From: Verrucomicrobiota bacterium
Lineage (GTDB): Bacteria > Verrucomicrobiota > Kiritimatiellia > CAIQIC01 > Lenti-01
Reading direction: 5' to 3'
Assembly: GCA_003451935.1 (NCBI GenBank)
Contig: DMJA01000053.1
Location: 1-7,297 of the forward strand
Length of the DNA: 7,297 nucleotides
Below the pieces are notes generated by a model that made no database searches, had not been told where the DNA came from, and worked only from the letters and a program-made list of their open reading frames with translations. Shown here piece by piece: positions 1 to 6,178 of this stretch (the first letter of the stretch is position 1; the number at the start of each line of letters is the position of its first letter). Both the position numbers and the translations under genes were made by a program.

Positions 1-312
1 CTGCGCACCTTCGAGATCAAGGGTCAGGTCGAGGCTGCCGACGGGCTCGCGGTCCCCGGCCAAATGGCCGACCTGACAATCGTCTTCGAGACCCGAAAAG
101 GACTGGGCGTGCCGTCCGCCGCCGTCCTTGTCCGGGCCGGTCAGCAGGTCGTCTTCGTTGCGCAAGACGGCCAAGCCCGCGCCCGCCCCGTCGAAACCGG
201 TTTCCAAAACGACGGCTGGACCGAGATCCTGTCCGGCCTCGAGGCCGGCGAAACTGTCGTGACCGAAGGCCAAACCCAGCTCCACGACGGCATGGCTGTC
301 GAAGTCCTTTGA
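1..312 (+). CDS. RND efflux periplasmic adaptor subunit (MFP/HlyD family), C-terminal part
   Basis: The reading frame is open from the first base to a TGA at 310-312, giving the last 103 residues of a protein whose start lies upstream. Visible motifs fit the beta-barrel and membrane-proximal domains of RND adaptors (AcrA/MexA-like). They include 'VPGQMADLTIVF', a short barrel strand; 'VPSAAVLVRAGQQVVFV', the usual 'vP..Av...g...VfV' block; and the terminal 'GLEAGETVVTEGQTQLHDG', matching the family ending 'GL..Ge.VV..G...l.dG..V'. Such proteins are periplasmic, usually lipid- or helix-anchored, and bridge the inner-membrane RND pump to an outer-membrane channel; the anchor and hairpin are outside the window. 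The gene lies 149 bp upstream of the RND transporter on the same strand, the standard adaptor-pump order. An internal ATG at 64 is not a credible start because the homologous sequence continues upstream of it. The substrate cannot be read from this fragment. Confidence 0.9.
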   Translation: MRTFEIKGQVEAADGLAVPGQMADLTIVFETRKGLGVPSAAVLVRAGQQVVFVAQDGQARARPVETGFQNDGWTEILSGLEAGETVVTEGQTQLHDGMAVEVL

Positions 313-316
313 CTTT

Positions 317-410
317 CCAACCACGGATAAACACGGATGAACACGGATAGAATCTTGAATTCCCCGAGGGTCCAACCCATCCGTGTCCATCCGTGTCTAT
401 CCGTGGTTGG
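317..410. repeat. Long inverted repeat of 10-bp CACGGAT-type units between adaptor and pump genes
   Basis: The left arm (317-348) and right arm (379-410) are 32 bp each. They are inverted copies with two mismatches, separated by about 30 bp. Each arm is itself periodic. On the left, CACGGATAAA (322-331), CACGGATGAA (332-341) and CACGGATAGA (342-351) follow head to tail with exactly 10-bp spacing. On the right, three matching units read ATCCGTG at the same spacing. Both outer ends are CCAACCACGG and its complement. The two mismatches are A:C if the plus strand is RNA but G:U wobbles if the minus strand is RNA, so the minus-strand hairpin would pair fully. From memory, similar 'ACCACGGATxAACACGGAT' sequences recur as dispersed intergenic repeats in environmental bacterial genomes, so this is probably one member of a repeat family. 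Its role is unknown: an mRNA hairpin between operon genes, a REP-like mobile repeat, or protein-binding iterons. Confidence 0.85.
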
Positions 411-449
411 TTTTCGATTTTTTGATCTTTGTTGCATCAGGTTCTAACC

Positions 450-453
450 GGAG
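450..453 (+). promoter_or_regulatory. Ribosome binding site deciding the RND transporter start
   Basis: GGAG lies 8 nt before the ATG at 462. This favours that ATG over the in-frame TTG at 429, which would add 11 residues (start-LHQVLTGDFP) that do not resemble an RND N-terminus and has no comparable purine-rich site. Confidence 0.7.
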
Positions 454-461
454 ATTTCCCC

Positions 462-3400
462 ATGTTCCTCGCCACCGCCTCCACTAAACGCCCCATCGCG
501 ATCGGCTGCCTGCTCATCGCCTTGATCGGGCTCGGCCTCAATGCGCTCCGCAAGATCCCCATCGAAAACATGCCCGCGGTGGACATCCCCTATGTCGCCG
601 TCCTCACCACCTGGGTCGGCGCCTCGCCCGAGGACATCGAAAAAGACGTCACCAAGCCCATCGAAGACGCCGTCTCCGGCATCGACGGGCTCAAGCACAT
701 CGAGTCGTCCAGCATGGACAACGTCTCGCAGGTCATCCTCGAATTCAACCTGGCCGTCGATGTCGACGTCGCCGCGCAGGACGTGCGCGAGAAGCTCGAT
801 TTCATCCTCTCCAAGCTGCCGGAAGGCGCGGACCGGCCGGCGATCATGAAAATAAACATCAACGCGTCGCCCATCGCCAACGTGTTCCTCTCCGGCGACG
901 CGCCCCTCGACGACTTGTACGACTATGCCGACAACGTGGTCGCCGACCGCTTTGCCACCGTCCCCGGCGTCGGCGAAGTCCAGGTCATCGGCGGCAACGA
1001 GCGCGAGGTGTGGGTCGAGCTCGACCGCGCCGCGCTGGCCGCCGCCCGCCTGACCACGGCCGACGTCGTCGGCGCGCTCCAGGGCAACATCCTCAATCTC
1101 CCCGGCGGCCGCATCCGCGAGGAAGGCAGCGAATATTTCATCCGCTTCGACGCCGAATACGAAAACGCCGCCGAGATCGCCAACCTCGAAGTCGCCAGCC
1201 GCGACGGCGTGCGCCGCCGGCTGGGCGACCTGGGCACCGTCCGCTTCGCCACCGAGGAAGTCCGCCAGCGCGCCATCCTCGACGGCAAGCAGGGCGTCGT
1301 GCTCAAGATCATCAAGAAAGCCGACGCCAACATCGTCGCCCTCGTCCGCGAAATCCAGAAGCGCTACGAACAGATCCGCCCGACGCTGCCCGGCGGCATG
1401 GAGCTGACTTGGATCTCCGACGAATCAACCACCATCCGCGAATCGGTGGCTTCCGCCGTTTCCGCCGTCTGGCAGGCCGTGCTGATCTGTGCCATCGTCC
1501 TGTTCGTGTTTCTCGTCAATTTCCGTACCACCCTCATCGTGGCCATCACGATGCCGGTCACCATCGTCATCACCCTCTTCTTCATGCAGGTGGCCGGCCA
1601 AACCCTGAACATGCCCACCCTGATGGCCATCGGGCTGTCCACCGGCGTGCTGGTGTCGAACTCCATCGTCGTGCTCGAAAACATCTTCGAGAAGTTCGAG
1701 ACGATGGACGACCACTGGGAGGCCGCGCGCGTCGGCACCTCCGAGGTCGCCATCGCCGTGCTAGCCTCCGCCGGCACCAACGTCATCGTGATGTTCCCCA
1801 TCGCGATGATGTCCAGCCTCGCCGGCCGCATGCTCGCGCCCTTCGCCGTCGCCACCCTCATCGTCAATGCCGTCTCCATCCTGATCAGCTTCACCCTCAC
1901 CCCCATCCTCTCCGCCCTGCTGCTCGAACCCGCTTCCAAACGGCGCGACAACGCCTTCACCCACTTCGGCCAGCGCTGGAGCGGCGGTTTCGACCGGTTC
2001 GGCCGCGGCTTCACCGGCCTCATGCGCCGCATCGCCTCCAAAAAACGCTACAATCTCCCCGTCGTCCTCGGCTTCGTCGCCCTCTTCTTTTTCACGATGA
2101 AAGTTGGCGGCGGCCGCCTCGGCTTCAGCTTCTTCGAAACCGCCGACGAAGCGCGCGTCTTCGTCCGCGTCGAACTCCCGCCCTACTACGACCTGGAAAA
2201 AACCGTCGCGCGCATTGAAAAGATCCAGGCGCGCCTCGCGGAGTTTTCCGACCTCGAGCACGTCCTCACCACCGCCGGGAAGGCGGAATCCACGAGCGGC
2301 CAGGCCAGCGAAGGCGTCTACATGGGCCAGATCGAGCTGTTCTTCAAATCCAAGATCGAGCGCGACTGGGCCCTCCTGGACCGCCTGTCCGAAATCCGAG
2401 CCCTGCTCCGCGACGAAACCGACTGCATCATTTCCGCCTCCGTCCCCGGCCGCATGGGCGGGCAGAATTTTCAGATCGACCAGAACCTCGTCGGCGACGA
2501 CCTCGAGGTGCTCGACGCCACTGCCCTCGCCGTCGCCGCCGCCGTCCGCGACATCCCCGGCGTGGACCAGCTCCAGACCACCGTGCGCGACACCAAGCCC
2601 GAAATCCGCGTCCTGCCCAAGCGCACCGTGCTGGCCGATCTCGGCCTGCCGGCCGCCCGTCTCGCCGCCATCGTCCGCGGCAACGTCGAAGGCATCGAGG
2701 CCGCCGACTTCAAGCGCGGCGACCGCACCTACGACATCCGCGTCAAGCTCGCCGAGCAAGGCGGCAAGGACCAGATCCGCCAGTTCCTGCTGCCCGGCGC
2801 CGATGGCCGCCCCATTCCGCTGGAAACCGTCGCCGACGTCGTGGACGCCCGCGCCAAGATCCAGATCTACCGCGTGGACAAGCAGCGCACCGTCAAGATC
2901 CTCGGCGACATCCAGGAGGGCTACACCATGTCCGGCATCGGCACCGACATGGAGCGCGTCCTCGCGGAAAAGGCGCTCCTGCCCGCCGGCTACTCCTTCA
3001 CCAGTTCCGGCATGAGCGAAATGCTCGGCGAAGTCGTCGCCGACTTCGGCGAAGCCATCCTGCTGGCCACCTTCCTCACCCTGCTGACCCTGGCGGCCAT
3101 TCTCGAATCGTGGAGCCGCCCCGGCCTCGTGCTGCTGACCCTGCCCATGGGGTTGATCGGCGTCGTCGGGTCCCTGGCCATCGGCCAGTTCGCCCTGACC
3201 ATTTTCGCCCTGCTCGGCATCCTGATGCTGATCGGCATCGTGGTGAATCCCGCCATTCTCATCGTGGACAAGATGGCCCAGCACATCCGCGAAGGCACCT
3301 GCCGCCGCGAAGCCATGCTGACGGCCATGGCCGAGCAGTTCCGCCCCGTCCTGATGGTGATTCTCGCCTCGGGCCTCGGGATGCTGCCGATGGCCGTCAG

Positions 3401-3569
3401 CCGCGGCATCGGCTCCGAAAACCGCGCCGGCATCGGCACCGCCTCCGTCGCCGGCGTCCTCGTCGCCGGCGCCCTCACCATGCTCGTCCTGCCGCTGATC
3501 TACACCCTGTTCACCGGCAAGCCCAAGGCCACGCACTCCGAAGACGCCAAGGGCCCCTGCCAGGATTGA
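462..3569 (+). CDS. RND efflux transporter permease subunit (AcrB/HAE1-like) lacking the canonical proton-relay residues
   Basis: Full-length inner-membrane RND pump of 1035 aa; AcrB is about 1049. The duplicated architecture is complete. It has TM1 at about 10-28 followed by 'LRKIPIENMPAVDIP', then the first porter loop about 29-330 with 'GASPEDIEKDVTKPIE' and 'VPGVGEVQVIGG'. TM2-TM6 span about 330-487 with 'NFRTTLIVAITMPV' after TM2; TM7 is about 530-547; the second porter loop is about 548-860; TM8-TM12 span about 862-1016; a short polar tail follows. It should export a substrate from periplasm or inner membrane through the adaptor encoded just upstream. Oddity: in a gapless match of residues 382-407 to AcrB TM4, Asp407-Asp408 become Ser399-Asn400. 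The Lys940 equivalent is Asn929 ('GIVVNPAILIVDK'), Arg971 is Gln959 and Thr978 is Val966 ('EQFRPVLMVILAS'). No other charged residue sits mid-membrane in TM4, TM10 or TM11. The frame is intact, so this is not simple decay. Start chosen at ATG 462 (GGAG 8 nt upstream); a TTG at 429 is the alternative. RND identity is near certain; substrate and coupling are unknown. Confidence 0.96.
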   Translation: MFLATASTKRPIAIGCLLIALIGLGLNALRKIPIENMPAVDIPYVAVLTTWVGASPEDIEKDVTKPIEDAVSGIDGLKHIESSSMDNVSQVILEFNLAVDVDVAAQDVREKLDFILSKLPEGADRPAIMKININASPIANVFLSGDAPLDDLYDYADNVVADRFATVPGVGEVQVIGGNEREVWVELDRAALAAARLTTADVVGALQGNILNLPGGRIREEGSEYFIRFDAEYENAAEIANLEVASRDGVRRRLGDLGTVRFATEEVRQRAILDGKQGVVLKIIKKADANIVALVREIQKRYEQIRPTLPGGMELTWISDESTTIRESVASAVSAVWQAVLICAIVLFVFLVNFRTTLIVAITMPVTIVITLFFMQVAGQTLNMPTLMAIGLSTGVLVSNSIVVLENIFEKFETMDDHWEAARVGTSEVAIAVLASAGTNVIVMFPIAMMSSLAGRMLAPFAVATLIVNAVSILISFTLTPILSALLLEPASKRRDNAFTHFGQRWSGGFDRFGRGFTGLMRRIASKKRYNLPVVLGFVALFFFTMKVGGGRLGFSFFETADEARVFVRVELPPYYDLEKTVARIEKIQARLAEFSDLEHVLTTAGKAESTSGQASEGVYMGQIELFFKSKIERDWALLDRLSEIRALLRDETDCIISASVPGRMGGQNFQIDQNLVGDDLEVLDATALAVAAAVRDIPGVDQLQTTVRDTKPEIRVLPKRTVLADLGLPAARLAAIVRGNVEGIEAADFKRGDRTYDIRVKLAEQGGKDQIRQFLLPGADGRPIPLETVADVVDARAKIQIYRVDKQRTVKILGDIQEGYTMSGIGTDMERVLAEKALLPAGYSFTSSGMSEMLGEVVADFGEAILLATFLTLLTLAAILESWSRPGLVLLTLPMGLIGVVGSLAIGQFALTIFALLGILMLIGIVVNPAILIVDKMAQHIREGTCRREAMLTAMAEQFRPVLMVILASGLGMLPMAVSRGIGSENRAGIGTASVAGVLVAGALTMLVLPLIYTLFTGKPKATHSEDAKGPCQD

Positions 3570-3629
3570 GGCACTCCGGTTTTGCCAAGACCGGGCACCT
3601 AGGGTAGAGTGGCGACCGCTGTAGGCAAA

Positions 3630-4571
3630 ATGGTGTTCTTCTTCCAGATCCTGTGCGTGCTCGGGCTCGTTGGCGCCGGCTTCTTCGCCCGGCGGCGCGG
3701 CATGCTGTCCGCGCAAGGAACCAACGACCTCGCCCACGTCGCCCTGTCGATCGTCTATCCCGCGCTCATCTTCGGCGCGATCATCGAACTCTCGTTTGCC
3801 GACCTGCGCGCGAACCTGACCTTGCCGCTCCTCGTCATGGCCATCGCCCTGGTCGGGTTCGGCCTCGGCCTGCTGGCCGTCCGGTTCCTCGGCCGCGTCG
3901 CCCCCGAAACCGCCCGCGCGTTCCTTTTCCACTGCCTCATCAACAACTATTCGTTCCTGCCCCTGCCCCTCGTCCTTTTCCGCTACGGCGACGCCGGCGT
4001 GGCCCTTCTCGTGTTTTCTTCCATCGGCTACGAACTCCTGCTGTGGACGCTCGGCGTCATGCTGTTCACCCGCGCCGAACGCAAGCGCGACCGCCTCAAA
4101 TCCCTTTTCAGCCCCCCGTTCGTCGCGCTCCTCTTCAGCCTCGCGTTCGTCGCCGTCCGCGACCTGATCCCCTGGCCCGCCATGCCCGCATGGCTCACGA
4201 TGGCCGGCAACACGATGCGCTCCGGACTCAAAACCCTCGGCGCCGCCACCATCGCCCTCTCGATGCTCGTCGCGGGCAGCCGCTTCGCCACGTTGAAATT
4301 CGCAACCATCCTCGGCTGGCGCATCTGGTTCGTTTCCGTCATCCGGCTCGTCGCCGTGCCCCTCGTCATGATTCCCCTTCTCGGACTGATCCCCATGGAT
4401 CCCACCGCCCGCGGGGTCCTCTATATCATCGCCGTCATGCCCTCCGCCATGGTCAGCGTCCTCTTCTCCGAGCGCTACGGCGGCGACACCGACTTCATCG
4501 CCGGCGGCCTGCTCCTGACCCACTTCTGGGCCCTCGTCACCGTCCCCCTCTTCCTCGCCTGGGCGTTCTGA
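3630..4571 (+). CDS. AEC (auxin efflux carrier) family transporter
   Basis: Predicted 313-aa integral membrane protein with about ten hydrophobic segments (near residues 3-20, 36-54, 64-86, 98-117, 123-146, 161-177, 201-216, 233-254, 261-279, 288-312), the length and layout of bacterial AEC permeases. Family-like features are an N-terminal helix ending in 'GFFARRRGMLS'; the mid-helix 'INNYSFLPLPLVLFRYG' (102-120), corresponding to the conserved 'N..f.glPl....G' region; and C-terminal 'MPSAMVSVLFSERYGGD' (270-286), a typical AEC signature before the last helix. Bacterial members transport carboxylates such as malate or malonate, or are uncharacterised; auxin transport should not be assumed. 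It lies 60 bp after the RND gene on the same strand, so cotranscription is possible, but a functional link is unproven. Start: ATG 3630 puts the first helix at the N-terminus, with AGG 4 nt upstream. GTG 3609, preceded by AGGG, would add 7 residues and is a real alternative. Confidence 0.9.
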   Translation: MVFFFQILCVLGLVGAGFFARRRGMLSAQGTNDLAHVALSIVYPALIFGAIIELSFADLRANLTLPLLVMAIALVGFGLGLLAVRFLGRVAPETARAFLFHCLINNYSFLPLPLVLFRYGDAGVALLVFSSIGYELLLWTLGVMLFTRAERKRDRLKSLFSPPFVALLFSLAFVAVRDLIPWPAMPAWLTMAGNTMRSGLKTLGAATIALSMLVAGSRFATLKFATILGWRIWFVSVIRLVAVPLVMIPLLGLIPMDPTARGVLYIIAVMPSAMVSVLFSERYGGDTDFIAGGLLLTHFWALVTVPLFLAWAF

Positions 4572-4625
4572 CCCCTACCCCCGTCCTCGATGCGAAAATG
4601 TGCCACCCACCCCCCTTCACACCCT

Positions 4626-4653
4626 AGTCTCGCTTATTATAATAAGCGAGACT
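4626..4653. repeat. Perfect 28-bp palindrome, copy 1
   Basis: The half-site AGTCTCGCTTATTA is followed immediately by its exact reverse complement, with no spacer and no mismatch. The next base pair outwards (T4625/C4654) does not pair. It lies 55 bp after the AEC stop and before the convergent purB end. On the plus strand it is followed by CTTTTAT, so it could act as a modest terminator for the RND-AEC unit. The AT-rich centre and a run of only four T make that weak. A near-identical second copy at 4703-4732 argues for a repeat family or a paired binding site. Confidence 0.9.
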
Positions 4654-4702
4654 CTTTTATGGCACTTTTATAGGAATTCCATGACATTTTCCGATCTCAT
4701 GC

Positions 4703-4732
4703 CAGTCTCGGTTATTATAATAAGCGAGACTG
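4703..4732. repeat. Near-perfect 30-bp palindrome, copy 2
   Basis: The same 28-bp core as at 4626-4653, differing by one base (G4711 in place of C), which leaves one mismatched G:G pair in the stem. Here the symmetry extends one base pair further outwards (C4703/G4732). The two copies are offset by 78 bp and separated by about 50 bp of AT-rich sequence containing GGAATTCC (4673-4680) and a weak TGGCA (4660-4664)/TGCCA (4700-4704) inverted pair. No T-run follows on either strand, so this copy does not look like an intrinsic terminator. Confidence 0.88.
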
Positions 4733-4796
4733 CGTTGAAGCCGGATTTTGCCGTTTTCGAGGATGGTTTTGAATTCCGGCCCGGCTTCCGTCCCCA

Positions 4797-6098
4797 CTAC
4801 TTTAGCGGAAGCCCCACCGCGCGGAAGGTCCGCTTCACGGCGCGGAAATGGCGCTTCAGGTCGAAACACGCCGCCAGCTCCCGACGCGTGGCGACCTTGG
4901 CGATGTCCGGATCCGACGCCGCCAGTTCCAGCAGCGGCCGGCCGCTCTTCCACGACTCCATCGCGTTGCGCTGCACCCATCGGTAGGCGTCCTCGCGCGC
5001 CACGCCCTTCTCCACCAGCAACAGGAGCACCTGCTGCGAATGAATCAGCCCGTGCGTCGAATCGAGGTTCGCCTGCATGCGCCCGGCATCCACCTTCATC
5101 CCCGCCACCAGCGCCACCAGCTTCGCCAGCATGTAGTCCAGCAGGATCGTCGCGTCCGGCAAAATGATCCGCTCGGCGGAGGAGTGGGAGATGTCGCGCT
5201 CGTGCCACAACGGCACGTTTTCCATCGCGGTCAGCGCGTAGCCGCGCAGGACGCGAGCCAGCCCGCACAATTGCTCGGCGACCACGGGATTCTTCTTGTG
5301 GGGCATCGCGCTGGAGCCCTTCTGGCCCTGGCCGAAGAACTCCTCGACCTCGCGCACCTCGGTCCGCTGCAGATGGCGAAACTCCTGCGCCCAGCGTTCG
5401 ACGCTCGTCCCCGCCAGCGCGAGCGCCGCCGCGTACTCCGCGTGCCGGTCGCGCTGCAGGATCTGCGTCGAAATCGCCGCCGGCTTCAAACCCAGCTTGC
5501 GGCAGACCGCCGCCTCGATCTTCGGATCGAGATGCGCGTGCGTCCCCACCGCGCCCGACAGCTTGCCGACGCGCACGGTCTCTCGCGCGGCCCTGAGCCG
5601 GGCGAGCGCGCGGCCAAATTCGTCGTACATCAGCGCCATCTTCAGCCCGAAGGTCGTCGGCTCGGCATGGATGCCGTGGCTGCGGCCGATCATCGGCGTG
5701 AAGGCATGCTTTGCGGCCTGCTTCGCCGACGCCGCGCGCACCTTCTCAATGCCCGCAATCAAAAAGTCCGCCGCCTTCACGAGGTTGACCGAAAGCGCCG
5801 TGTCCACCACGTCCGAACTCGTCATGCCCTTGTGGATGTGCCGCGCGGCCGGGCCAACCTTCTCGGCCACACTGGTCAGGAAGGCGATGACGTCGTGGCG
5901 CACTTCCGCCTCGATCTTCCGGATGCGCTTCGCGTCGAACGCCGCCTTGCGGTGGATTTCGCGCCAATCCTTCTGCGGGATTTTCCCCGCCTTCGCCATC
6001 GCTTCGCACGCGGCCAGTTCCACCGCCAGCCAGGTCTGGAACTTTTGCTCGTCGGTCCACAGCGCGCCCATCTCGGGCCGGGTATATCGCTCAATCAT
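4797..6098 (-). CDS. purB: Adenylosuccinate lyase
   Basis: 433-aa cytosolic enzyme of the fumarase/aspartase superfamily. It splits fumarate from SAICAR (to AICAR) and from adenylosuccinate (to AMP) in purine synthesis. The N-terminus 'MIERYTRPEM' is the classic PurB start with nucleotide-binding Arg4-Tyr5. His68 ('VRHDV'), His89 before 'GMTSSDVVDTAL', and His141 in 'GRSHGIHAEPTTFG' match the His68/89/141 numbering I recall for B. subtilis PurB. The superfamily signature is 'GSSAMPHKKNP' (261-271), whose Ser262/263 lies on the catalytic flexible loop. Length is typical for the bacterial 430-aa class and no key residue is missing. The ATG at 6098 has a near-consensus Shine-Dalgarno 6 nt upstream. 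The gene follows the TPR gene on the minus strand across an 80-bp gap with a strong hairpin, so it may have its own promoter or depend on read-through. It converges on the AEC gene. No other purine gene is in view. Confidence 0.97.
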   Translation of the reverse strand: MIERYTRPEMGALWTDEQKFQTWLAVELAACEAMAKAGKIPQKDWREIHRKAAFDAKRIRKIEAEVRHDVIAFLTSVAEKVGPAARHIHKGMTSSDVVDTALSVNLVKAADFLIAGIEKVRAASAKQAAKHAFTPMIGRSHGIHAEPTTFGLKMALMYDEFGRALARLRAARETVRVGKLSGAVGTHAHLDPKIEAAVCRKLGLKPAAISTQILQRDRHAEYAAALALAGTSVERWAQEFRHLQRTEVREVEEFFGQGQKGSSAMPHKKNPVVAEQLCGLARVLRGYALTAMENVPLWHERDISHSSAERIILPDATILLDYMLAKLVALVAGMKVDAGRMQANLDSTHGLIHSQQVLLLLVEKGVAREDAYRWVQRNAMESWKSGRPLLELAASDPDIAKVATRRELAACFDLKRHFRAVKRTFRAVGLPLK

Positions 6099-6104
6099 GG
6101 TTTG

Positions 6105-6112
6105 CCTCCTCC
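6105..6112 (-). promoter_or_regulatory. Strong Shine-Dalgarno of purB
   Basis: On the minus strand GGAGGAGG sits 6 nt before the ATG at 6098, nearly ideal complementarity to the 16S 3' end. It fixes the purB start and suggests efficient translation. It is the best ribosome binding site in the window. Confidence 0.8.
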
Positions 6113-6122
6113 GTTCAAATGC

Positions 6123-6154
6123 AAACGCCGGAAACCTCGCGGATTCCGGCGTTT
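6123..6154 (-). terminator. Hairpin after the TPR gene, probable intrinsic terminator
   Basis: AAACGCCGGAA (6123-6133) and TTCCGGCGTTT (6144-6154) form a perfect 11-bp GC-rich stem. Inside it, after one A:A mismatch, CC/GG pairs close a TCGC tetraloop. Reading on the minus strand, it begins 25 nt after the TPR gene stop (6179). The stem ends in TTT and is followed by GCATTT, so the U-run is short. A poly-A left arm and poly-T right arm are typical of bidirectional intrinsic terminators. It lies just before the purB Shine-Dalgarno (6105-6112), so it could also attenuate rather than fully end transcription. Confidence 0.6.
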
Positions 6155-6178
6155 CTCCTTCGGCTTCTCCGTGCCGTC

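Noticed and set aside
3576..3594. CCGGT/ACCGG inverted repeat between the RND and AEC genes
   Set aside because: Only 5 bp of stem with a 9-nt loop and no T-run; too weak to call a terminator.
1761..4523. A 920-codon open frame on the minus strand antisense to the RND and AEC genes
   Set aside because: Its translation is Gly/Glu/Asp/His-rich low complexity with no domain, and it spans two well-supported genes and their intergenic gap. It arises from the GC-rich third-position codon use of the plus-strand genes.
4737..4788. GAAGCCGG/CCGGCTTC 8-bp inverted repeat downstream of purB
   Set aside because: The spacer is 36 nt and no T-run follows on the minus strand. It could assist purB termination but does not stand out enough to annotate.
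4600..4986. A 128-codon plus-strand frame reading through both palindromes
   Set aside because: Its repeated 'LIIISET'-like peptide is only the translation of the palindromes, it has no ribosome binding site, and it runs into the antisense of purB.
4657..5268. A minus-strand frame overlapping the purB 3' half and ending in the palindrome region
   Set aside because: Most of it is a frame-shifted reading of purB with Gly/Ala/Arg-rich composition; no independent evidence of coding.
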